Shown here: piece after piece, positions 1-5,505 of the stretch
How the letters are laid out: every line of letters starts with the position of its first letter
Numbering within the stretch: the first letter of the stretch is position 1
Position numbers and translations under genes: made by a program
Assembly: GCA_958441075.1 (NCBI GenBank)
Contig: CAUCBQ010000109.1
Span: 1-7,059 of the forward strand
DNA length: 7,059 nt
Source: an uncultured Clostridiaceae bacterium
GTDB lineage: Bacteria; Bacillota; Clostridia; Lachnospirales; Lachnospiraceae
Direction: 5' to 3'
The notes under the pieces: model-generated
Seen by the model: the letters and a program-made list of their open reading frames with translations, nothing else
Told to the model about the DNA's origin: nothing
The model's database searches: none

Positions 1-1
1 T

Positions 2-583
2 CTCACCACCTTTCCCACCAATGTGGGTACCGGCTTAAAGGCCTGTGTGGTGCTTCACCTGCCAATGCTGTCCCAGGTGCGGAAATTTCAGAGCATCGTA
101 GGTGATATGGGGCGGCTGGGGACAGCCATCCGCGGGCTTTTTGGAGAAGGAAGCGAAAACTATGGAAATATGTATGAGCTGTCCAACCAGAGAAGCCTGG
201 GACGGTCGGAGAGGGAGATTATTGAGCAGGTGGCAAAGGCGGCCTCTCAGTTAAATAATCAGGAGCTTCGGGTGAGAAATGCTGCTTTAAATGCCCGCCG
301 CCTTGAGAGAGAGGATGAAACCTGGAAGTCCTATGGTATTTTAAAATATGCCAGAAGGATTACGGAAAAGGATGCCAGAATCTTTTTATCCCAGCTGATG
401 GCGGGAGAGGAGGACGGTGTTATTTCCTTTGAAAAGGAGAGAAGCCTTTACAGTCTGATGATTGGTATAAAACCGGCTAATCTGGCGCTGTGGGCCAGCC
501 GGCCTCTGGATAAGGAAGAGTCGGACTGCGTGCGGGCCGCATATATCAGGGAGCGGCTTCCCAGAATCATCGAAAGCGCATAA
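2..583 (+). CDS. mcsB: McsB, protein-arginine kinase (3' part; 5' end outside window)
   Basis: The frame is open from base 2, so the gene enters from the left; 193 C-terminal residues of a family of about 350-360 are present. McsB is a phosphagen-kinase-fold enzyme that phosphorylates arginines on proteins, marking them for ClpCP and inactivating the CtsR repressor. Visible in the fragment: a PTNVGTG loop (residues 5-11), AIRGLFGEGSE (42-52) holding the conserved Arg44 and Glu49 of the active site, a SNQ(x)SLG stretch, and a C-terminal helix ending in IRERLPRII. Two oddities: residue 4 is Phe (ttt, 11-13) where the kinase loop normally has Cys (TCPTN), and the RDxxRA phospho-arginine-binding motif reads SDCVRA (174-179). 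The spacing between these sites matches my recollection of B. subtilis/Geobacillus numbering (167, 207, 212, 337), so the alignment looks gap-free. The stop is 16 bp before clpC, suggesting an operon. Identity is secure; kinase activity is uncertain. Confidence 0.93.
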   Translation, partial: LTTFPTNVGTGLKACVVLHLPMLSQVRKFQSIVGDMGRLGTAIRGLFGEGSENYGNMYELSNQRSLGRSEREIIEQVAKAASQLNNQELRVRNAALNARRLEREDETWKSYGILKYARRITEKDARIFLSQLMAGEEDGVISFEKERSLYSLMIGIKPANLALWASRPLDKEESDCVRAAYIRERLPRIIESA

Positions 584-599
584 GGAGGACATAAAAGTT

Positions 600-3113
600 A
601 TGGAACGATATACACCACAGGCAAAGGAAGCCTTAAGCCTTGCAGTGGGCGTGGCAGAAAGCTTAAACCACGGATATGTGGGAACGGAGCATCTGCTCAT
701 TGGCCTTCTGCAGGAGGGAACAGGCGTGGCGGCCAAGGTGCTGGAAGAAAATGGTGTGGAGGAGGATAAGGTTATTGAGCTGGTAAGTCAGCTGATTTCC
801 CCTAATCCTACCCTTCAGACTGCGGATGCGGCGGCCTATACCCCAAGAGCCCGCCGTGTGATAGAAAACAGTTATCGGGAGGCTGTGCGGTTTAAAGCAG
901 CCCAGATCGGAACAGAGCATCTGCTGATTGCCATTTTACGGGAGGGGGACTGCGTTGCCAGCCGCCTTTTAAATACCATTGGCGTCAGTGTGCAGAAGAT
1001 ATACATTGACCTTCTGGCTGCCATGGGAGAGGACGCCCCCACAGTAAAGGAGGAGATGCAGGGGGCAAAAGCCGGACGGCGGGGAAATGCAACTCCTACC
1101 CTTGACAGCTACAGCCGCAATCTCACAAAAATGGCTGCGGAGGGGAAGCTGGACCCTGTGATCGGCCGTGAAAATGAGATCCGGCGGGTGATCCAGATTT
1201 TAAGCCGCCGGACAAAGAATAACCCCTGTCTCATCGGGGAACCGGGAGTGGGAAAGACGGCGGTGGCAGAAGGATTGGCTCAGATGATCGCAGCTGGAGA
1301 TGTGCCGGAAACCATTGGGGATAAGCGGGTGATGACGCTGGATCTGTCCGGTATGGTAGCCGGGTCCAAATACAGAGGCGAGTTTGAAGAACGGATCAAA
1401 AAGGTAATCGCCGAGGTAGTGGAGTCAAAGGATGTGATCCTTTTTATTGATGAGATCCATACCATTATCGGCGCAGGAGGGGCAGAAGGGGCCATGGACG
1501 CCTCCAATATCTTAAAGCCCTCTCTGGCAAGAGGGGAGCTTCAGCTGATCGGGGCCACTACGATCAATGAGTACCGCAAGTACATTGAAAAGGATTCAGC
1601 TCTGGAGCGCCGGTTCCAGCCCGTAACCATAGACGAGCCCAGCGAGGAGGAGTCAATTGCCATCTTAAAGGGCCTCCGCAGCCGCTATGAGGACCATCAC
1701 AGGGTAGAAATCACCGATGACGCCCTGGAGGCTGCTGTAAAGCTGTCCAGCCGCTATATTAATGACCGTTTTCTGCCGGATAAGGCCATTGACCTTATTG
1801 ATGAGGCTTCTTCCCGTGTACGGCTTATGAACTACACCCGTCCGGAGAAAGTCAGGGATTTAGAGGGACAGATTGAAAAGCTGGAGGATGAAAAGGAAGA
1901 GGCGATTCGGGAAGAGGCATACGAAAAAGCAGGAGAAATTAAAAAGAAGCAGGAGAAGCTGAGGGGAAAAATAAATACTCTTCTGGAAAAGTGGCAGAAG
2001 GAAAAGGAAACCCGCAGGCTGACTGTAAGTGAAAATGAGATTGCGGACGTTGTGGCAGGTTGGACCCGGATTCCGGTGAAAAAACTGGCTGAGGAAGAAT
2101 CGGAGCGTCTTAAAAATCTGGAAGGCATTCTCCATGAACGGGTAGTGGGGCAGGAGGAGGCGGTAACTGCCGTGTCAAAAGCTATTCGCAGAGGCCGTGT
2201 AGGGCTCAAAGACCCGAAGCGCCCCATTGGTTCCTTTTTGTTCCTCGGCCCTACGGGAGTGGGAAAAACAGAACTTTCCAAGGCTCTGGCAGAAGCTATG
2301 TTCGGCACCGAAGCAGCCCTGATTCGTGTGGATATGTCTGAATATATGGAAAAGCACAGCGTTTCCAAGATGATCGGTTCCCCGCCGGGATATGTGGGAT
2401 ACGAGGAAGGCGGACAGCTCAGTGAGAAGGTTCGCAGGAATCCTTATTCTGTGATTCTGTTTGATGAGATCGAAAAGGCCCATCCGGATGTGTTTAATAT
2501 TCTTTTACAGGTTCTGGATGACGGCCACATCACAGATGCCCAGGGACGAAAGATCGACTTTAAGAATACCATTATTATCATGACCTCTAATGCAGGGGCA
2601 GAAAACATCATTTCCCCCAAGCGTCTGGGCTTTGGAACGGCTACAGATGCAAAGGCCGATTATGATTTTATGAAGGGCCGTGTAATGGATGAGGTAAAAC
2701 GTCTGTTTAAGCCGGAGTTTTTAAACCGTATTGATGAAATCATTGTGTTCCATCAGTTAAACAGAGAACATATGAAGGGTATTGCAGATATTATGCTGCG
2801 GGGCATTATAAAGCGCAGCAGGGAGCAGCTGGGAATCGTTTTATCTGTGGATACAGCAGCCAGAGATTATCTTATTGACAAGGGGTATGATGACAAATAC
2901 GGCGCAAGGCCTTTAAGACGTACCATCCAGAGCCTTCTGGAGGATAAGCTGGCAGAGGCTGTTCTGGATAAAAAGGTACGAAAAAATGCTCAGGTCGAGG
3001 TAGGGCTTTTGGAGGATCAGCTGAACTTTTCAGTGAAGAAAAAGGCAGTATCCAGAAAGAAGTCCGTTTCCGGTGAAGGGGAAAAACAGATTTCGGAAAA
3101 TAAAGCAAAGTAA
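600..3113 (+). CDS. clpC: ClpC, AAA+ unfoldase subunit of the ClpCP protease
   Basis: Full-length 837-residue class I Hsp100 ATPase, a usual length for ClpC. It unfolds proteins and threads them into ClpP in the cytoplasm. Domains: two Clp-N repeats (about 3-62 and 80-140); AAA-1 with Walker A GEPGVGKT (213-220) and Walker B VILFIDE (279-285); a coiled-coil M-domain with a UVR-like segment (about 420-470), short as in ClpC and unlike the long ClpB one; AAA-2 with Walker A GPTGVGKT (550-557), Walker B VILFDE (618-623), arginine finger Arg710 and sensor-2 GAR (768-770). LGF at 676-678 is the ClpP-docking loop. Glu30 and Glu106, each in a GTEHLL motif, match the pArg-binding glutamates of B. subtilis ClpC. 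The last 25 or so residues form a basic, probably disordered tail. The ATG at 600 follows AAGGAGG (582-588), which overlaps the mcsB stop. No hairpin terminator is visible after the stop. CtsR control is likely, but any operator lies outside the window. Confidence 0.98.
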   Translation: MERYTPQAKEALSLAVGVAESLNHGYVGTEHLLIGLLQEGTGVAAKVLEENGVEEDKVIELVSQLISPNPTLQTADAAAYTPRARRVIENSYREAVRFKAAQIGTEHLLIAILREGDCVASRLLNTIGVSVQKIYIDLLAAMGEDAPTVKEEMQGAKAGRRGNATPTLDSYSRNLTKMAAEGKLDPVIGRENEIRRVIQILSRRTKNNPCLIGEPGVGKTAVAEGLAQMIAAGDVPETIGDKRVMTLDLSGMVAGSKYRGEFEERIKKVIAEVVESKDVILFIDEIHTIIGAGGAEGAMDASNILKPSLARGELQLIGATTINEYRKYIEKDSALERRFQPVTIDEPSEEESIAILKGLRSRYEDHHRVEITDDALEAAVKLSSRYINDRFLPDKAIDLIDEASSRVRLMNYTRPEKVRDLEGQIEKLEDEKEEAIREEAYEKAGEIKKKQEKLRGKINTLLEKWQKEKETRRLTVSENEIADVVAGWTRIPVKKLAEEESERLKNLEGILHERVVGQEEAVTAVSKAIRRGRVGLKDPKRPIGSFLFLGPTGVGKTELSKALAEAMFGTEAALIRVDMSEYMEKHSVSKMIGSPPGYVGYEEGGQLSEKVRRNPYSVILFDEIEKAHPDVFNILLQVLDDGHITDAQGRKIDFKNTIIIMTSNAGAENIISPKRLGFGTATDAKADYDFMKGRVMDEVKRLFKPEFLNRIDEIIVFHQLNREHMKGIADIMLRGIIKRSREQLGIVLSVDTAARDYLIDKGYDDKYGARPLRRTIQSLLEDKLAEAVLDKKVRKNAQVEVGLLEDQLNFSVKKKAVSRKKSVSGEGEKQISENKAK

Positions 3114-3125
3114 GAAAAAATTAAC

Positions 3126-3154
3126 TGGTTATTTTCAGCAGGTTGTTGTATAAT
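3126..3154 (+). promoter_or_regulatory. Candidate sigma-A promoter for the 138-residue protein gene
   Basis: A perfect TATAAT -10 lies at 3149-3154, 17 bp after a weak -35 (TGGTTA, 3126-3131, 3 of 6 consensus bases). It sits in the clpC downstream gap and points to the gene at 3241, giving a leader of about 80 nt if transcription starts near 3161. The -10 is convincing; the poor -35 suggests a modest or activator-helped promoter. No CtsR heptad repeat or CIRCE element is visible beside it. Confidence 0.6.
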
Positions 3155-3167
3155 CAGGGTACACAGT

Positions 3168-3217
3168 ATCCCTTTCAGTCAGGGATCGGAGAATGGCAGT
3201 TCCGTCCCCGGACGGGA
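3168..3217 (+). promoter_or_regulatory. Structured 5' leader (two hairpins) before the 138-residue protein gene
   Basis: Two inverted repeats lie between the predicted transcription start and the Shine-Dalgarno. The first is ATCCCT (3168-3173) with AGGGAT (3181-3186), perfect over 6 bp with a 7-nt loop. The second is TTCCGTC (3200-3206) with GACGGGA (3211-3217), 7 pairs including one G-U around a CCCG loop. Neither is followed by a T-run, so they are not terminators. They may stabilise the mRNA or modulate translation; I recognise no known riboswitch class. Confidence 0.4.
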
Positions 3218-3226
3218 TGAATGAAC

Positions 3227-3232
3227 AGGAGG
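3227..3232 (+). promoter_or_regulatory. Shine-Dalgarno site that fixes the start at 3241
   Basis: A perfect AGGAGG lies 8 nt before the ATG at 3241. Two in-frame ATGs further upstream (3193 and 3217) have no such site, and the AGGAGG would fall inside their coding sequence, so 3241 is the preferred start. Confidence 0.85.
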
Positions 3233-3240
3233 ATAAAAAG

Positions 3241-3657
3241 ATGCCAGTTGTTGAAGAGCTGATCCGCACAGAGCAGGATGGCACCATCAGTTTTGGTAAT
3301 TACACATTGGGACAGAAAGCAAAAAAGTCCGATTTTGAATATCAGGGGGATGTTTACAAGGTAAAGACCTTCTATGAGATTACGAAATTAGAGCGCAACG
3401 ATATGTTCGTATATGAATCCGTTCCCGGTACGGTGGCAGAGCATTTCAGCGTGTCAGACGAAGGCGTGGAGTTTGCTGTAGAGGGCGCTAAGGATGCCCA
3501 GATTACCGTACAGCTGGAGGATGATACAGACTACGAGGTATATGTAGACGGAGTGGCAGCAGGCAGCATGAAGACCAATATGAGCGGAAAGCTCAGTGTC
3601 AGCGTAGAGCTGGAAGAGGGAACGGCTGTAAAGGTAAAGGCTGTAAAGAGAGCGTAG
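3241..3657 (+). CDS. Small conserved clostridial protein of unknown function (138 aa)
   Basis: An acidic, probably soluble cytoplasmic protein beginning MPVVEELIRTEQDGT, with no signal peptide or membrane segment. From memory, close relatives occur across Lachnospiraceae and are often named 'endosialidase' in databases; I see no glycosidase motif or catalytic signature, and the protein is far too short for one, so I would not carry that name over. The first half has a basic stretch, an FEYQGDVYKVKTF segment and FVYESVPGT; the second half (about 70-138) reads as alternating beta strands (EFAVEGAKDAQITVQLE, YEVYVDGVAAG, KLSVSVELEEG), suggesting a small beta-sandwich or carbohydrate-binding-like fold. 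That fold is inference. The gene has its own -10, leader and terminator, so it is a separate unit between clpC and radA. Coding status is strongly supported; function is unknown. Confidence 0.88.
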   Translation: MPVVEELIRTEQDGTISFGNYTLGQKAKKSDFEYQGDVYKVKTFYEITKLERNDMFVYESVPGTVAEHFSVSDEGVEFAVEGAKDAQITVQLEDDTDYEVYVDGVAAGSMKTNMSGKLSVSVELEEGTAVKVKAVKRA

Positions 3658-3692
3658 GATTTGGTTCTGCCTGTTCCCGCAGGCAAAACGTC

Positions 3693-3719
3693 AGGAGGCC
3701 GGAAGCGGCCTCCTTTTTT
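3693..3719 (+). terminator. Rho-independent terminator after the 138-residue protein gene
   Basis: AGGAGGCC (3693-3700) pairs with GGCCTCCT (3707-3714), a GC-rich stem over a 6-nt GGAAGC loop, followed by TTTTTT (3714-3719). A second, shorter hairpin just upstream (TGCCTG 3668-3673 with CAGGCA 3680-3685) lacks a T-run. The terminator isolates this unit from radA, which starts 48 bp further on. Confidence 0.9.
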
Positions 3720-3766
3720 CGGGGTTCAATTTGGTCTTCAAAGGATAAGAGAACAGGGAGAGAAAC

Positions 3767-5155
3767 ATGGCAAAAGCAAGAACAACCGCATTTTTCTGCA
3801 GTGAATGCGGATATGAATCTTCCAAATGGATGGGCCAGTGTCCGGCCTGTAAGGCATGGAATACTATGGTAGAGGAACCGGTGGCAAAGCCGGCCCGCAC
3901 AGCAGCTCCATCAGGCAGGCTGGCAGGACCAGGCGGAAGCGGCGCCGGAAAAAGAGAGAGAGCCGCCCTTTTATCAGAGATCAGCCTGGAGGAAGAGGAT
4001 CGGATTCCCACAGGCTTTAAAGAACTGGACCGTGTTCTGGGAGACGGCATTGTAGCCGGTTCGCTGGTACTGGTGGGAGGAGATCCGGGAATTGGAAAAT
4101 CCACGCTTCTTTTACAGGTCTGCCGCAGGCTGGCAGCAGACGGAAAAAGGGTGCTCTATATCTCAGGAGAGGAATCATTAAAACAGATCAAGATGCGGGC
4201 CAGCCGTATCGGAAGTGTAACAGGAGATCTGCGCTTTTTGTGCGAGACAAATCTGGACCGCATCAGTGAGGCCATTGATCTGGAGAAACCGCAGATTGCA
4301 GTGATCGATTCCATACAGACCATGTACCGGGAGGAAATATCCTCTGCTCCCGGAAGCGTCAGCCAGGTTAGGGAATCCACAGGGCTTTTGATGCAGCTTG
4401 CAAAGAGCCGGGGCATTGCTGTTTTTGTAGTAGGCCATGTGACAAAGGAAGGCGTAGTGGCAGGTCCCAGAGTTTTGGAACATATGGTGGACACAGTGCT
4501 CTATTTCGAAGGGGACAAAAATGCGGTTTACAGGGTTTTAAGAAGCGTGAAAAACCGTTTTGGCTCCACCAATGAAATCGGCGTATTTGAGATGAGAGAG
4601 GAAGGCCTTATGGAGGTGGAAAATCCGTCTGAATATATGCTGGACGGGCGGCCGGAGAATGCTTCCGGAGCAGTGGTATCCTGTTCGCTGGAAGGAAGCC
4701 GTCCCATTCTTCTGGAGGTTCAGGCGCTGGTAGCCGAGACAAATTTCGGAATGCCCCGGCGTACAGCGGCAGGAACAGACTATAATCGTGTGAATCTTCT
4801 CATGGCAGTGCTGGAGAAACGGTGCCGCTATGAGATGTCCCGGCTGGACGCCTATGTAAACATTGCAGGCGGTATGCGGATGAATGAACCGGCCCTGGAT
4901 CTTGCCATCATTATGGCCCTTATGTCCAGCTACAAGGACCGTCCGGTGGATTCGGGAATGCTCATATTCGGAGAGGTTGGACTTTCCGGAGAGGTCCGGG
5001 CCGTTTCACAGGCGGATAAAAGAGCTGCCGAGGCCGCCAGAATGGGTTTTACCTCCTGTGTGCTTCCAAAGGTTTGCCTGGATAAGATGAAGCCCATAAA
5101 AGGGCTTAAGATGATCGGCGTGTCCAATGTGCGGGAGGCTATTGGGCTTTTATAG
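3767..5155 (+). CDS. radA: RadA (Sms), DNA repair and recombination ATPase
   Basis: 462 residues, the typical RadA length. RadA is a RecA-like, DnaB-type hexameric ATPase that promotes branch migration and processing of recombination intermediates. Domains: an N-terminal C4 zinc finger (Cys11, Cys14, Cys25, Cys28, around a KWMGQCPAC stretch); a low-complexity Gly/Ala/Pro linker (about 40-65); a RecA-type ATPase core with Walker A GGDPGIGKST (104-113), Walker B IAVIDS (177-182) and the RadA-specific KNRFG motif (262-266); and a C-terminal Lon-protease-like domain (about 287-462). There MNEPALDLA (372-380) occupies the region where Lon has its catalytic serine, so the domain is structural, as usual for RadA. 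The ATG at 3767 has an AGGGAG Shine-Dalgarno (3755-3760). radA often follows clpC directly in Firmicutes; here an extra gene and a terminator intervene. I could not identify a convincing promoter in 3720-3766. Confidence 0.98.
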   Translation: MAKARTTAFFCSECGYESSKWMGQCPACKAWNTMVEEPVAKPARTAAPSGRLAGPGGSGAGKRERAALLSEISLEEEDRIPTGFKELDRVLGDGIVAGSLVLVGGDPGIGKSTLLLQVCRRLAADGKRVLYISGEESLKQIKMRASRIGSVTGDLRFLCETNLDRISEAIDLEKPQIAVIDSIQTMYREEISSAPGSVSQVRESTGLLMQLAKSRGIAVFVVGHVTKEGVVAGPRVLEHMVDTVLYFEGDKNAVYRVLRSVKNRFGSTNEIGVFEMREEGLMEVENPSEYMLDGRPENASGAVVSCSLEGSRPILLEVQALVAETNFGMPRRTAAGTDYNRVNLLMAVLEKRCRYEMSRLDAYVNIAGGMRMNEPALDLAIIMALMSSYKDRPVDSGMLIFGEVGLSGEVRAVSQADKRAAEAARMGFTSCVLPKVCLDKMKPIKGLKMIGVSNVREAIGLL

Positions 5156-5165
5156 AAATAAAACA

Positions 5166-5198
5166 GGGGGAGCTTTTGTGTTCCCCCGCCCGTTTTTT
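5166..5198 (+). terminator. Probable Rho-independent terminator after radA
   Basis: GGGGGAGC (5166-5173) pairs with GTTCCCCC (5180-5187), 8 pairs including one G-U, over a TTTTGT loop. The six-T run (5193-5198) starts 5 nt after the stem (GCCCG), so it is slightly non-standard. It begins 10 bp after the radA stop, where a terminator is expected. Confidence 0.75.
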
Positions 5199-5202
5199 GA
5201 GC

Positions 5203-5235
5203 AATAATTTAAAAAATAAAAATAATTTAAAAAAT
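5203..5235. repeat. Tandem 15-bp A/T-rich direct repeat, likely UP-element region
   Basis: AATAATTTAAAAAAT occurs perfectly at 5203-5217 and again at 5221-5235, a period of 18 bp. Phased A- and T-tracts continue to about 5247, ending just before the tRNA promoter -35 at 5249. Such tracts upstream of stable-RNA promoters commonly bind the RNA polymerase alpha C-terminal domain or bend DNA; that role is inferred. Confidence 0.7.
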
Positions 5236-5248
5236 TTCAAAAAAACAG

Positions 5249-5277
5249 TTGACACTTTTCCGGCGCTATGGTATTAT
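5249..5277 (+). promoter_or_regulatory. Strong sigma-A promoter for tRNA-Trp
   Basis: A perfect TTGACA -35 (5249-5254), an exact 17-bp spacer and a TATTAT -10 (5272-5277) with an extended TGG just before it (5269-5271). Together with the upstream A/T tracts it has every hallmark of a stable-RNA promoter. Transcription would start near 5284, leaving about 33 nt of 5' leader to be removed by RNase P. Confidence 0.92.
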
Positions 5278-5316
5278 AACTGAGGTTCGAGAGAACAGCA
5301 AAACAAAGAATCAAAT

Positions 5317-5387
5317 AGGGGAATAGTTCAATGGTAGAGCAGCGGTCTCCAAAACCGTAGATGGGGGTTCGAGCCCCTCTTCCCCTG
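5317..5387 (+). tRNA. tRNA-Trp (anticodon CCA)
   Basis: A complete 71-nt cloverleaf can be folded by hand. Acceptor stem AGGGGAA (5317-5323) pairs perfectly with TTCCCCT (5380-5386); D-arm GTTC/GAGC (5326-5329, 5337-5340) with an AATGGTA loop; anticodon stem GCGGT/ACCGT (5342-5346, 5354-5358) around CTCCAAA, anticodon CCA at 5349-5351; 4-nt variable loop; T-arm (5363-5367, 5375-5379) with TTCGAGC loop; discriminator G at 5387. The next bases are CTG, so the 3' CCA is not encoded and must be added by nucleotidyltransferase. The gene is alone in its transcript, with its own promoter and terminator. A G discriminator with CCA anticodon is normal for bacterial tRNA-Trp. Confidence 0.97.
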
Positions 5388-5424
5388 CTGACTATTTGAA
5401 AGAATAGCCCAACCCGCAAGAAAG

Positions 5425-5454
5425 CCGGAGTACTGTAGAGTATTCCGGTTTTTT
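5425..5454 (+). terminator. Rho-independent terminator of the tRNA-Trp unit
   Basis: CCGGAGTACT (5425-5434) pairs with AGTATTCCGG (5439-5448) over 10 bp with one G-U, a GTAG tetraloop and TTTTTT (5449-5454). A small hairpin (CTATT 5392-5396 with AATAG 5403-5407) lies in the trailer before it and may help 3' processing. Confidence 0.93.
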
Positions 5455-5505
5455 GTTATGCAGCGTCACTTATATCAATGATCAGAACAGGAGACACAGG
5501 AATTT

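Noticed and set aside
1832..2368. Long antisense ORF (178 codons) opposite clpC
   Set aside because: It mirrors the highly conserved clpC M-domain and second Walker region, its translation is Ser/Phe-rich low complexity, and it has no ribosome-binding site. The other antisense ORFs across clpC, radA and the DUF4317 gene are rejected on the same grounds.
3193..3240. Upstream in-frame ATGs (3193, 3217) as starts of the 138-residue protein
   Set aside because: No Shine-Dalgarno precedes them, the region forms leader hairpins, and a perfect AGGAGG at 3227-3232 serves the ATG at 3241.
3114..3240. CtsR or HrcA (CIRCE) operator controlling the gene after clpC
   Set aside because: I saw neither the tandem GGTCAAA-type heptads nor the CIRCE inverted repeat in this interval.
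4884..5090. + strand ORF (68 codons) inside radA in another frame
   Set aside because: It lies fully within the conserved Lon-like domain of RadA, with no independent expression signals.
5237..5419. Antisense 60-codon ORF across the tRNA-Trp gene
   Set aside because: It covers a perfect tRNA cloverleaf and its promoter on the other strand; the open frame is a by-product.
5455..5505. Promoter for the DUF4317 gene between the tRNA terminator and its start
   Set aside because: TTGTTA (5453-5458) and TATATC (5471-5476) are only 12 bp apart, too short for a sigma-A promoter; nothing better was found.
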